Made by a program: the position numbers and the translations under genes. This document shows, in pieces, positions 16,058-26,100 of a stretch of DNA of 64,000 nucleotides. Under the pieces are notes generated by a model. It worked only from the letters and a program-made list of their open reading frames with translations, was not told the DNA's origin and ran no database searches. This DNA comes from an uncultured Bacteroidales bacterium. GTDB taxonomy: Bacteria > Bacteroidota > Bacteroidia > Bacteroidales > UBA932. The stretch spans positions 108,110-172,109 of the forward strand of contig CAJOHX010000001.1 of assembly GCA_905234475.1 (NCBI GenBank). The letters run 5' to 3'. Every line of letters begins with the position of its first letter. Position 1 is the stretch's first letter.

Positions 16058-18253
16058 ATGTTTGATTTGGAGGCGGTCCGGTCTTTTTACGAAGACTACG
16101 GAAGAAGGGTGGCGGCTGTCCGGCGGAAGCTTGGACGGCCGCTTGCGTTGTCCGAGAAGATCCTCTACGCGCATCTCTATGACCAGGGTTCCCTGCAGCC
16201 GCTGCGGCGGCTGGAGGATTTCGGCGAATTCCGCCCGGACCGCGTGGCGATGCAGGACGCGACCGCGCAGATGGCCCTGCTCCAGTTCATGAGCACGGGC
16301 CGCGAGGCCGTCAGCGTGCCGACCACGGTCCACTGCGACCACCTGATCTGTGCGCGCCAGGGCGCGGAGGCGGATTTGCCGGAGGCCCTGAAGGCCAATG
16401 CGGAAGTGTATGACTTCCTCGCGGCAGCGGCGGCGCGCTACGGAATCGGTTTCTGGAAGCCCGGCGCCGGCATCATCCATCAGATCGTCCTGGAGAATTA
16501 CGCCTTCCCCGGCGGCATGATGGTCGGGACGGACTCCCACACCCCCAACGCCGGCGGCATGGGCATGCTCGCCATCGGCGTGGGCGGGGCGGATGCCGTG
16601 GACGTGATGACCGGCATGCCCTGGGAGCTGCGGATGCCCCGCATCATCGGTGTGCGCCTGACGGGCGCGCTGAAGGGCTGGGCGGCCCCCAAGGACGTCA
16701 TCCTCAAGCTCGCCGGCTTGCTCACGGTCAAGGGCGGCACCAACGCCATCCTGGAGTATTTCGGCCCCGGCACGGAGAATCTCACCTGCACCGGCAAGGC
16801 CACGATCTGCAACATGGGCGCCGAGGTCGGCGCCACGAGCTCGGTCTTCCCCTTCGGCGTGCACATTGCCGAATACCTCAAGGCAACCGGCCGCGCGGAA
16901 GTTGCCGCCATGGCGTCCGCGCTGAGCGCCGAGCTGCGCGCGGACGACGCCGTGCAGGCGCACCCCGAGCAGTACTACGACGAGGTCGTCCAGATCGACC
17001 TCTCCAAACTCGAACCCTATCTCAACGGCCCCTATACGCCCGACGCGGCCTGCCCGGTCGGCGAATTCAAGGATCGGCAGGCGCGGGAGCATTTCCCGCA
17101 CCGGGTGGAGGTGAGCCTGATCGGCTCCTGCACCAATTCCTCCTACCAGGATCTTTCGCGCGCGGCCTCCGTGGCCCGGGCGGCGCTGGACGCCGGCCTG
17201 AAGCCGAAAGCCGGCCTGATCGTGATCCCGGGCAGCGCCCAGGTCAAGGCCACCGCCGAGCGCGACGGCCTGCTGGACACGCTGCGCGAGGCGGGCGCCC
17301 GGATCATGTCCAACGCCTGCGGCCCGTGCATCGGGCAATGGGAGCGGCAGACGGACGACCCGACGCGCCGCAACTCCATCGTGACCACGTTCAACCGCAA
17401 TTTCGCGAAGCGCGCCGACGGCAACCCCGAGACGCACGCTTTCATCGCCTCCCCGGCGATGGCCATGGCGCTCTGCTTCGCGGGCGAGCTGGACTTCGAC
17501 CCGCGCATCGACACCGTGGACGGCTGCTGGCTCCGCGCGCCGCGCGGCACCGAACTGCCGCCCCGCGGGTTCGTCGCCGACATCTCCGGCTACGTGGCGC
17601 CGCAGCCCGGCAGCCCCGGCCCGCAGATCGCCCCCGACAGCCAGCGCCTGCAGGAGCTGAAGCCGTTTGCGCCCTGGGACGGGCGCGACTTCCTCGCCCT
17701 CCCGCTGCTGATCAAGACCAAGGGAAAATGCACCACGGACCACATCTCGATGGCCGGTCCCTGGCTCAAATACCGCGGCCACCTGGAGAATATTTCCGAG
17801 AACCTGCTGATGGGCGCCGTGGACGCCTTTACAGGCAAATCCGGCCCCGTTGCGCCCCGCGCCCGCGCCCTGCGCGACGCCGGCACCGGCAGCATCGTGG
17901 TGGCCGAAGACAACTACGGCGAGGGCTCGAGCCGCGAACATGCGGCGATGGAGCCGCGCTTCCTCGGCGTGCGCGCCGTGCTCGCCAAGAGCTTCGCCCG
18001 CATCCACGAGACCAACCTCAAGAAGCAGGGCGTGCTCGCCCTGACCTTCGCCGCCCCGGCGGACTACGCCCGGGTGCGCGCCGGCGACAAAATTGACATC
18101 CTGTGCGCCGACATCGCCCCCGGCCAGGTCGTCCCGGTGGTCCTGCACCACAGCGACGGCTCGCAGGAAAGCATCGAGGCGCGCCACAGTTACACCCCGC
18201 AGCAGCTGGCCTGGTTCCGGGCCGGCTCCGCGCTCAACACCCTGTCGAAATGA
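16058..18253 (+). CDS. acnA: aconitate hydratase
   Basis: Cytoplasmic [4Fe-4S] enzyme converting citrate to isocitrate; 731 residues, close to the mitochondrial-type aconitases of Bacteroidota. Visible family blocks: [33 protein letters not shown] near 145-170, the cluster cysteines in [11 protein letters not shown] (about 356) and [10 protein letters not shown] (about 420-427), and the swivel-domain SSREHAA (about 626). It overlaps the next gene by ATGA. Confidence 0.95.
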   Translation: MFDLEAVRSFYEDYGRRVAAVRRKLGRPLALSEKILYAHLYDQGSLQPLRRLEDFGEFRPDRVAMQDATAQMALLQFMSTGREAVSVPTTVHCDHLICARQGAEADLPEALKANAEVYDFLAAAAARYGIGFWKPGAGIIHQIVLENYAFPGGMMVGTDSHTPNAGGMGMLAIGVGGADAVDVMTGMPWELRMPRIIGVRLTGALKGWAAPKDVILKLAGLLTVKGGTNAILEYFGPGTENLTCTGKATICNMGAEVGATSSVFPFGVHIAEYLKATGRAEVAAMASALSAELRADDAVQAHPEQYYDEVVQIDLSKLEPYLNGPYTPDAACPVGEFKDRQAREHFPHRVEVSLIGSCTNSSYQDLSRAASVARAALDAGLKPKAGLIVIPGSAQVKATAERDGLLDTLREAGARIMSNACGPCIGQWERQTDDPTRRNSIVTTFNRNFAKRADGNPETHAFIASPAMAMALCFAGELDFDPRIDTVDGCWLRAPRGTELPPRGFVADISGYVAPQPGSPGPQIAPDSQRLQELKPFAPWDGRDFLALPLLIKTKGKCTTDHISMAGPWLKYRGHLENISENLLMGAVDAFTGKSGPVAPRARALRDAGTGSIVVAEDNYGEGSSREHAAMEPRFLGVRAVLAKSFARIHETNLKKQGVLALTFAAPADYARVRAGDKIDILCADIAPGQVVPVVLHHSDGSQESIEARHSYTPQQLAWFRAGSALNTLSK

Positions 18254-19392
18254 TCGCGAAGACGATACCCTATATCCCCGGCGACGGCGTGGGACCCGAG
18301 GTCACCGCGTCCATGCGCCGCATCCTGGACGCCGCCGTGGCCAAGGCTTACGGCGGAGCCCGCCGCCTGGACTGGCTGGAAGTGGCCGCCGGGCAGAAGG
18401 CCTTCGACACGCTCGGCACCTACCTGCCGGATGCGACCATGGAGGCTTTCCGGACCTACGGCATCGGTATCAAGGGTCCGCTCACGACCCCCGTCGGGGG
18501 CGGCATCCGCTCGCTCAACGTGGCCCTGCGCCAGGGCCTGGACCTGTACGTGTGCCTGCGTCCGGTCCGCTGGTTCCGCGGGGTCGCCTCGCCCGTGCGC
18601 CATCCCGAGCGGGTGGACATGGTCATTTTCCGCGAGAACACGGAAGACATCTACGCCGGCATCGAATGGGAAGCCGGCACGCCGGAGGCGGAGAAATTCG
18701 GCCGCTTCCTGCGCGAGGAGATGGGCGTGACGAAGGTCCGCTTCCCGGAGAGCTCCTCCTACGGGGTGAAGCCCGTCTCGCGCGAAGGCACGCGCCGCCT
18801 GGTGCGCGCCGCCTGCCGCTATGCGCTCGAGCACGGCCGCCCTTCCGTGACCCTCGTGCACAAGGGCAACATCATGAAATTCACCGAAGGCGGCTTCAAG
18901 CGCTGGGGCTACGAGCTCGCGCAGGAAGAATTCGGCGCGGAGATCGCCGCCGGGCGCCTCGTGATCAAGGACTGCATCGCGGACGCGTTCCTGCAGAATG
19001 CCCTGCTCAAGCCGGAAGACTATTCCGTCATCGCGACGCTCAACCTCAACGGCGACTACATCTCCGACATGCTGGCCGCGCAGGTGGGCGGCATCGGGAT
19101 CGCCCCGGGCGCCAACATCAACTACGACACCGGCGCCGCGCTCTTCGAAGCCACGCACGGCACCGCGCCGGACATCGCCGGGAAGGACATCGTAAACCCC
19201 TGTTCCAACCTACTCTCGGGCGTGATGATGCTCGAGCACCTGGGCTGGGACGAGGCCGGACAGCTCATCACCGCCGCCATGGAGCGCAGCTTCTCGGCGG
19301 GCTACGCCACCGCGGACCTCGCCCGCCTGATGCCGGACGGCAAGGCGCTCGGGACCGTCGCCTTCACAGACCACATCCTCAGCCTGCTATGA
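18250..19392 (+). CDS. icd: isocitrate dehydrogenase, residues suggest NAD+
   Basis: Decarboxylates isocitrate to 2-oxoglutarate. It has 380 residues. The isocitrate/isopropylmalate dehydrogenase signature [17 protein letters not shown] is near 257-273 and substrate-binding [12 protein letters not shown] near 124. The cofactor loop reads [11 protein letters not shown]; Asp-Ile at the positions that are Lys344-Tyr345 in the NADP-specific E. coli enzyme is the pattern of NAD-dependent isocitrate dehydrogenases. The ATG overlaps the aconitase stop, and its own stop overlaps the citrate synthase start, so the three are translationally coupled. Confidence 0.92.
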   Translation: MIAKTIPYIPGDGVGPEVTASMRRILDAAVAKAYGGARRLDWLEVAAGQKAFDTLGTYLPDATMEAFRTYGIGIKGPLTTPVGGGIRSLNVALRQGLDLYVCLRPVRWFRGVASPVRHPERVDMVIFRENTEDIYAGIEWEAGTPEAEKFGRFLREEMGVTKVRFPESSSYGVKPVSREGTRRLVRAACRYALEHGRPSVTLVHKGNIMKFTEGGFKRWGYELAQEEFGAEIAAGRLVIKDCIADAFLQNALLKPEDYSVIATLNLNGDYISDMLAAQVGGIGIAPGANINYDTGAALFEATHGTAPDIAGKDIVNPCSNLLSGVMMLEHLGWDEAGQLITAAMERSFSAGYATADLARLMPDGKALGTVAFTDHILSLL

Positions 19393-20747
19393 CCTCGAAG
19401 AAGAAAAAGGAATACCTGATCTACAAGCTCTCCGACGACATGAAGGGGAGCACCCGGATCGACGCCGAGCTGTTCAAGAAGCTCGACGTGAAGCGCGGCC
19501 TGCGCAACGAGGACGGCACCGGCGTGCTCGTCGGACTGACCAACATCGGCAACGTCGTGGGCTACGACCGCAAGGAGGACGGCACCATCGTGCCCATCGA
19601 GGGACAGCTCTATTTCCGGGGCTATGAGGTCAAGGACCTCGTCCACGCCATCATGGCCGAGAAGCGCTTCGGCTACGAGGAAATCTGCTTCCTGCTGCTC
19701 TCCGGGCGCCTTCCGGACGCGGAGGAGCTGCAGGCCTTCAAGGACCTGATCTTCGAGAACATGCCCCTGGAGCAGAAGACCATCCTGCACATCATCGAGC
19801 TGGAGGGTGACGACATCATGAACATCCTCGCCCGGAGCGTGATGGAATTCTACACCTTCGACGACAATCCCGACGACGTGTCCCGCGACAACCTGATGCG
19901 CCAGAGCATCGAGCTGATCTCGAAGTTCCCGACAACGATCGCGTATGCATATAATATGTACCGCCACCACCACCACGGCCGCGCGCTCCACATCCGCGAC
20001 GCGCAGCCGGGCCTGTCGCTGGCGCAGAATTTCCTTTATATGCTCAAGGGCTCCGACTACACGGAGCTGGACGCCCGCACGCTGGACCTGCTGCTGATCC
20101 TCCATTCCGAGCACGGCGGCGGTAACAACTCCACCTTCACGGTCCGCGTGACCTCGTCCACCGGGACGGACACGTTCTCGTCCATCGCGGCCGGCATCGG
20201 CTCCCTGAAGGGCCCCAAGCACGGCGGCGCCAACCTCAAGGTCTGCGACATGATCGCCTTCATGAAGGAGGAGATCCGCGACTGGAAGAACGAAGACCAG
20301 ATCGCCGCCTGCGTGCGCCGGCTGCTTGCCGGCACGGCGTTCGACCGCAGCGGCCTCGTCTACGGCATCGGCCACGCGGTCTACACGAAATCCGACCCGC
20401 GCGCCGTCCTGCTGAAGGAAATGGCCCGGGACCTGGCCATCGAGAAAGGCCGCCTGGAGGAGCTCGAATTCATGGAGCGCATCGAGAAGGTCGCCATCAA
20501 GACGATCTATGAGGTCAAGGGCCGCCACAAGACGCTCTGCGCCAACGTGGACTTCTACTCGGGCTTCGTCTACGACCTGATCGGCATCCCGCGCGAGATC
20601 TACACCCCGCTCTTCGCCATGGCGAGGATCGTGGGCTGGTGCGCGCACCGCAACGAGGAGCTCAACTTCGAGGGGCGCCGCATCATCCGCCCCGCCTACC
20701 GCTGCGTCACCGACGAAAAGGATTACGTTGAAATGGCCGACCGCTAG
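19389..20747 (+). CDS. gltA: citrate synthase
   Basis: Condenses acetyl-CoA and oxaloacetate; 452 residues, the longer form known from Bacteroides. Active-site histidine regions are [15 protein letters not shown] (about 238-252) and [15 protein letters not shown] (about 325-339); the catalytic aspartate is in [13 protein letters not shown] (about 388-400). The ATG overlaps the icd stop by four bases; a reading that starts further upstream in the same frame is only the shadow of icd. With acn and icd it supplies 2-oxoglutarate for glutamate; no succinate-forming genes are here. Confidence 0.95.
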   Translation: MTSKKKKEYLIYKLSDDMKGSTRIDAELFKKLDVKRGLRNEDGTGVLVGLTNIGNVVGYDRKEDGTIVPIEGQLYFRGYEVKDLVHAIMAEKRFGYEEICFLLLSGRLPDAEELQAFKDLIFENMPLEQKTILHIIELEGDDIMNILARSVMEFYTFDDNPDDVSRDNLMRQSIELISKFPTTIAYAYNMYRHHHHGRALHIRDAQPGLSLAQNFLYMLKGSDYTELDARTLDLLLILHSEHGGGNNSTFTVRVTSSTGTDTFSSIAAGIGSLKGPKHGGANLKVCDMIAFMKEEIRDWKNEDQIAACVRRLLAGTAFDRSGLVYGIGHAVYTKSDPRAVLLKEMARDLAIEKGRLEELEFMERIEKVAIKTIYEVKGRHKTLCANVDFYSGFVYDLIGIPREIYTPLFAMARIVGWCAHRNEELNFEGRRIIRPAYRCVTDEKDYVEMADR

Positions 20748-20776
20748 GCCGGCCGCCAGCCTTAATATTGCGTTTT

Positions 20777-20806
20777 GTGCCGTTATCTCCGATCAGATGA
20801 CGGCAC
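20777..20806 (+). terminator. hairpin after the TCA operon
   Basis: GTGCCGT (20777-20783) pairs with ACGGCAC (20800-20806) around a 16-base loop, 30 bases after the gltA stop. It is followed only by a weak T-rich stretch. Confidence 0.35.
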
Positions 20807-20856
20807 AGTTTCACTTTGTATGGCAAGCCCAAAAAGGTGTTATACAAAAACACATT

Positions 20857-20884
20857 TTTGTTCGAAGAGAAATGCATATATTTG
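20857..20884 (+). promoter_or_regulatory. promoter of the TcmP / three-Cys-motif operon
   Basis: TTTG (20857-20860) and TATATTTG (20877-20884) with 16 bases between, 25 bases before the tcmP start. It marks an independent transcription unit within the accessory island. Confidence 0.65.
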
Positions 20885-20909
20885 CCGATACGAAGAAAAG
20901 ACTGTTGGT

Positions 20910-22019
20910 ATGCCTAGAAAGAATTTGCACGAAGCACCGTTTGATGAGGGAACAATCACAAAACTCGAGATATTCGAAGCATATGCAGGTGCATGGCTTC
21001 CGACTTTTATTATGTCCGGCAGTCCTGATTTATTCGTTTATGATTTCTTTGCCGGGACAGGCTATGACATTAAAGGTGTTGAAGGTTCCCCAATAAGAAT
21101 CCTGAAACAGATCCAGAATCAAATCCACAACGTATTCCAGAAGAAAACATCAATTCATTTCATAGTAAACGAATTAGACAAAACAAAGTTTGTTCAACTC
21201 CAAACTTCATGCAACGAGTTTATATCGAATTCTCCTGAATTAACTCGCGCAGGTATTGATATGAAATACTATAATCGCGATGCTGGAGAACTATTTGATG
21301 AACTATTTCCAGAGATAGGTAAAAACCCGTCACTAGTTTACATGGACCAGAACGGAGTAAAGTTCGCTTCGGATAAATACATTCTGGGTTTAGCGCAGAA
21401 ACAAAGAACCGATTTCATGTTCTTTTTGTCATCGTCTTATGTCATTAGATTCGGGGAGACCACGGAGTTCAAGAAAGCGATAGATGTTGATGTAGAAGCA
21501 TGTAGGAATAATCCATACAAATATATACACAAAAACTTAGTGGAGCAGTTCCAGAAAAAACTACCGAAAGGCAGCAAAGTAGTACTTGCCCCATTTTCAA
21601 TAAAAAAGGGCAGTAATATTTATGGCATTATTTTCGGAGCATCCCATCCACGAGCCCTTGACAAGTTTTTAAAGATAGCCTGGAGTGAGAATAGCATCAA
21701 CGGTTCGGCGAACTTTGATATCGATGATGATGTGAGCAAATACCAACTCTCTTTATTTGACGACCAACCATTAACCAAGATTGGCGCCTTCAAAAAAGAT
21801 CTTCGCGAACACATCCTTAATGGGACGATTAAGAATAACAAAGACGCTTATTTATACACACTTTCGAAAGGACATCTTGACACTCACGCCAAAGAAGAGA
21901 TCATGGAGATGAAACGAAACGGTCTTATCTCGTATCCCGAAAGATTACCCAAAGTTAATTATGCTCAGGTTTATGACAAGGAGTCAATAGTTGTTTTCAC
22001 TGTAAACACAAAAGAATGA
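20910..22019 (+). CDS. tcmP: three-Cys-motif partner protein TcmP
   Basis: Protein of 369 residues matching the TcmP family, named only for its constant association with three-Cys-motif phage Gp37/Gp68-like proteins. The N-terminal half is methyltransferase-like: FVYDFFAGTGYDIKG (about 45) resembles SAM motif I, and LVYMDQNGVKF (about 143) occupies the motif IV position where relatives have a D-P-[YF]-G type loop. The C-terminal part carries SLFDDQPL and a winged-helix-like end. It overlaps the partner gene by ATGA. The region is AT-richer than the flanking operons, which suggests horizontal transfer. Biochemical role unknown. Confidence 0.82.
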   Translation: MPRKNLHEAPFDEGTITKLEIFEAYAGAWLPTFIMSGSPDLFVYDFFAGTGYDIKGVEGSPIRILKQIQNQIHNVFQKKTSIHFIVNELDKTKFVQLQTSCNEFISNSPELTRAGIDMKYYNRDAGELFDELFPEIGKNPSLVYMDQNGVKFASDKYILGLAQKQRTDFMFFLSSSYVIRFGETTEFKKAIDVDVEACRNNPYKYIHKNLVEQFQKKLPKGSKVVLAPFSIKKGSNIYGIIFGASHPRALDKFLKIAWSENSINGSANFDIDDDVSKYQLSLFDDQPLTKIGAFKKDLREHILNGTIKNNKDAYLYTLSKGHLDTHAKEEIMEMKRNGLISYPERLPKVNYAQVYDKESIVVFTVNTKE

Positions 22020-22744
22020 GTCAAAGCAGAATAGAATGGACCGATTCCACATGGAATCCAGTAACAGGATGTACAAAAGCATCATCAGGTTGCTTGCATT
22101 GTTATGCAGAAGCAATGACACGGCGCCTGAAAGCGATGGGTGTTGCAAAGTATGCAAATGGATTTGAGGTCACAGTCCATGAAGAATCGTTGTCAGAGCC
22201 TCTTAAATGGCGAAAACCGAGAAACATCTTTGTTTGTTCAATGAGCGACCTGTTCCACAAAGATGTTCCCTTTGAATTTGTAGACGATGTGATAAACACC
22301 ATTGTCAAGACTCCTCAACACCGTTATCAGATTCTAACAAAACGCGCAGAGCGAATGGCGGAGTATTTCAGCACCCGTCAAGTCCCAGAGAATGTATGGC
22401 TGGGTGTCACGGTAGATGTGGTACAAAGCAAAAGCCGAATCGATTATTTGCGGAAAATCGAAGGCGCGGGTATTAAATTCTTATCTTGTGAGCCGCTTCT
22501 TGAGGATCTTGGTGAACTGAACCTTAAGGGGATCGATTGGGTGATTGTTGGTGGTGAGAGTGGTAATCAAGCTCGCCCCATGAAGCGCGAATGGGCGGTT
22601 TCTATAAAGCAACAGTGTGACTCAGCTGGAAATACATTCTTTTTTAAGCAGTGGGGCACATGGGGTGCTGATGGAATCAAACGGAGCAAAGGCAAGAATG
22701 GGAAGCAATTAGACGGAGAAGTATTTCATTCATTTCCAGACTAA
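22016..22744 (+). CDS. three-Cys-motif protein, phage Gp37/Gp68 family (DUF5131)
   Basis: Protein of 242 residues of the DUF5131 family. The motif C19-x7-C27-x2-C30 lies in NPVTGCTKASSGCLHCYAEA and probably holds an iron-sulphur cluster; family members are compared with radical SAM proteins, although the fold relation is not certain. Further family blocks: IFVCSMSDLFHKDVP, ILTKRAERM, NVWLGVTV, FLSCEPLLEDLG, WVIVGGESG. The start overlaps the tcmP stop, so both products are made together, and its stop overlaps that of the convergent gene at 22741. Confidence 0.88.
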   Translation: MSQSRIEWTDSTWNPVTGCTKASSGCLHCYAEAMTRRLKAMGVAKYANGFEVTVHEESLSEPLKWRKPRNIFVCSMSDLFHKDVPFEFVDDVINTIVKTPQHRYQILTKRAERMAEYFSTRQVPENVWLGVTVDVVQSKSRIDYLRKIEGAGIKFLSCEPLLEDLGELNLKGIDWVIVGGESGNQARPMKREWAVSIKQQCDSAGNTFFFKQWGTWGADGIKRSKGKNGKQLDGEVFHSFPD

Positions 22745-23082
22745 GGTTTTCCTTTTTTCAGAAACAACTCAATTAATTGGAATCGGCAGAAGAGGCTTCC
22801 TGGTTCCAATTGTTGTTTAGTGATCCCTGTTAACCACAAACCAACGGCATCCCCTTCGCCAGCCAAATCACAGGACATCATTTGGCCAGACTCGCTGTTA
22901 ATAGAATCAAGTCGGGAGCACTTCACTACAGAATGCTTTCCAGAAGGGGTTACGACAACTAATTCATCTCCGGGTTCAATAAAACCACGCTGGACGATTC
23001 CTGTTGCCACGGTTTCTTGCCCTATACAAAACGCCTCATTGAGAACGAACCTTGACAATTCTACTAAATTGATTTCATGCAT
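22741..23082 (-). CDS. free-standing EF-Tu domain 2-like beta-barrel protein
   Basis: Protein of 113 residues. It follows translation-factor domain 2 closely: ETVATGIVQRGFIEPGDELV corresponds to GTVVTGRVERG-x-[IV]-x-VGDEV of EF-Tu, then SVVKCSRLDSIN, then AGEGDAVGLWLTGITKQQLE matches the AGDNVGLLLRGIKREDVE block, and PGSLFC ends the barrel. There is no GTPase domain and no room for one upstream. It lies between the three-Cys pair and the helicase gene, 78 bases after the latter's stop on the same strand. A role in translation or in sensing attack on EF-Tu would be inference. Confidence 0.6.
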   Translation of the reverse strand: MHEINLVELSRFVLNEAFCIGQETVATGIVQRGFIEPGDELVVVTPSGKHSVVKCSRLDSINSESGQMMSCDLAGEGDAVGLWLTGITKQQLEPGSLFCRFQLIELFLKKGKP

Positions 23083-23160
23083 ATATATTCTGATAATGGG
23101 CCGTAAAAACTAATACGACATGATTTCGATGATGTGTTTTAGCCACAGTACTATCTTATC

Positions 23161-26100
23161 CTACTTTACAACGATGCTACCGGAAGGCAATGTGGCAAGT
23201 TTCCCTTGCAACACAAGAGAATCGAAAATGTCTTTCAAGCGAGCCTTGAGTTTGCTCTTTGCGTGTGCAAAACCTATATTGTGCGCCGTTTCCTCAATTA
23301 GCAAATCTTCCGTTATTCCTATCGTATTCTTCGCCACCGCAGCCATGGCGTATTCGAGTTCTTCGGAGCATATCTCCGTAATGTCCCTGCCGGATACAAT
23401 TCTCATCTTGTAAACGGGATTGACGGGCTTGAGATAGATGAAATCATCCTTTCTTTCCAGCTCCTTGGAGAGATGTGCCAAATACCAATCCAGCCGTCTC
23501 TTCACCGTTGAGGACGCACGTGAGAACCCCATGAAAGGAGCCATCTTTCTGGCAAGGTAGTCATAATGAACCGGTCCTTCAACGGTAATAATCCGTCGAA
23601 CCTTCTCTATGTCAGAGAACGGATCATCTGCTTTCAGTTCTGCAAAAACATAATGGTCAAAGTCGAGAACAGTGCTGAGGCCAACAAATTCCTGCTCTTC
23701 CTCGACCTTGTCGATTAATGCTTCGACTGTCGGCTCCATCTCAGTAGGTTCAAATAGTTGTCCGCCCTTTGGCGCATTGAAGATTGCTGCCTGAACTGCC
23801 TGCAGGAGAGAATTCTTAGCCGCCGCGGTGGCTTGAATCCACTCTGTAGACCAAATCCGATGGAAGCGCCAGCCCATATTTTCCAGAACCTGCTGACGAA
23901 GACGATCTCTTTCACGAGCATATCGGGACGAATGATAAGTGGCCCCATCACACTCGACTGCCAGCACGTACCTACCAGGATTCTCCGGGTCTTTGACACC
24001 CATATCTATTCTATAGCCGGCACACCCGACCTGAGTGGCAACATTGTACCCATTCTCCGTCAGGAAGTTGTATACGGATTCCTCAAACGGAGAATCGAAT
24101 TGCAACTCATGGCCTTCCTCCAGCTCTCCCGTAAGCGCTACTATACCACGTTGAGCATAATCGATGTAGGCCTTGAGCGTCTTGGGGCCATCTTTAGTAG
24201 AATCAGTTACCTCAATAGCATCCGCGCCGATGGATGCCACCAGTTTGAAATTAAACTTCGCACGCGTGACCGCCACATTCAGACGCCTCTCACCACCATC
24301 ACGGTTAATAGGACCGAAATTCTGGACCATTCGGCCATTAGCGTCTTTGCCGTACCCGACACTGAAGATGATCGTGTCTCGTTCGTCACCCTGTACACTC
24401 TCTAGGCTCTTCACAAAGAACGGTTCATCACGTTCCTCACTGAAGAATCCCTCGAAGCGAGGATGCTGGGCTCTGCGCCTATTGACAATATCTTCGATGG
24501 TTCTGGCCTGGGAGTCGCTGTTTGCGATTATACCCAGCGTCCTATCTGGGTGCTTTTTGAAATGCTCGAATACGAGATCCGCGACCTTCTCAGCTTCTTT
24601 CGGATTATTCTTCTTTCCGCCCCGTTCATATACTCCGTCAGGAACCAGCACATATTCGACGCCCAAATCTGTCTCGTGGTCAACAGCAGAAGGGAAGGTT
24701 GTAAGGCGGCTGTCATATATCTTGGCGTTAGAGAACGCTATCAGGTGCTCGTCACGGCTACGATAGTGCCACTTCAAGTAGCGCTCTGGCAGGACACGAG
24801 CGCAGGAGTCAAGGATCGACTCTTCGAGCGCAATATCTTCTTCCGTATCATCATCATAAAGATCATCGTCGGACAGATTCGCCTGGAAGAAGTTTGTAGG
24901 AGGAAGCTGATGAGTATCACCGGCCACGATAACTTGCTTACCCCTGATGATGGAGCCGATGGCATTCTCTGGCTTAACCTGGGAGGCCTCATCGAAGATA
25001 ACAACGTCAAAAACATACCCAGGATTCTCCAGGAACAAGCTCACGGACAAAGGAGACATCATCAAGCACGGTTTCAACCTCAACACCAATTCCGGGATGC
25101 AGTTGAATAGCTTCCTTATTGGCATTTGCCTCCGCTGCTTGAAATATTCGTGTCGCAGTATTCCCAGTTGATCGTTGGCCGATGCGATAATATTAACATT
25201 CGGAAGTTTCTCGGACAGGATCTCCCGTATTCTCGCCTGAGCAATAGTGAACTGATTTGTATCAAGGTTCTTGAAGCTGCCCAATAAGGTTTCCATCTCA
25301 ATTTGCGAGATTCCGGATATGCCGGGAAGTTGCCCCTTTGCGTAGTCCAGCCAGACTGAATAAAAACGTTTGTCGAAGATACCTTTATAATCGGCTGCGG
25401 GAATCTCTTGATTGTCTACGATGGTCTGAAGGAAACCGGTAAGCCCCATATCCCTGAGTTCACGATAAATTTTCCGGTATGCCAGCCAGCCTTCGAGATA
25501 GTCGAGATTCTGCTGATAGTGATTGATGACCTCCAGCATCTGCGGCAACGGCATTTCCACAATGGAGTGGTCATCTGGGAACCATTGATTGAACCTCACA
25601 ATGGAACTATTATGGGCTGTCTTCGTCGACTCCAGGAGGTTGATTAATTCTGCACAATGACGCCGTCTATTTTCATCTCGCAGGACTTCTGTACAGAAAA
25701 CGGACTGCTTCGGAATAAGCTGTTCCTTGTATGTCTTTAACGTCCTAAGCCATGTGAGTTTCCGAGCGATTTTACTCCAATCTGTATTTATTCCATCCAG
25801 TTCTTCCCTGAACAGCTTCGTCAAATCCTGTTTTGCGGCATCAAAACCGCCAAGGAAGGTCTGCCACTTCATCAACGGAGCCAGGACGCCAAGTGAAGGA
25901 AGTGCATCTGTCGCATAGGTCTCGAGTTCCTCCCATTCATTGATAACAGCATCCGCCGCTTCCGAGTATTTCTTAGAAGTTGAGGCAAGCTGTTGCAGAG
26001 CACAGTAGTCGCCATCTTTGGAAACTAAGGGTGCTTGCTGCTGGTAAATCTTGGATTCCAGTAGCATGGACAACAGGTCAACAGAGGCCGCGGTTTCTCT

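Noticed and set aside
18093..19388. N-terminal fusion to citrate synthase in the same frame
   Set aside because: The extension is the icd gene read in another frame; the ATGA overlap at 19389 gives a normal-length citrate synthase.
20748..20909. tRNA or att site at the left edge of the accessory island
   Set aside because: No cloverleaf and no sequence repeated at the right edge could be found.
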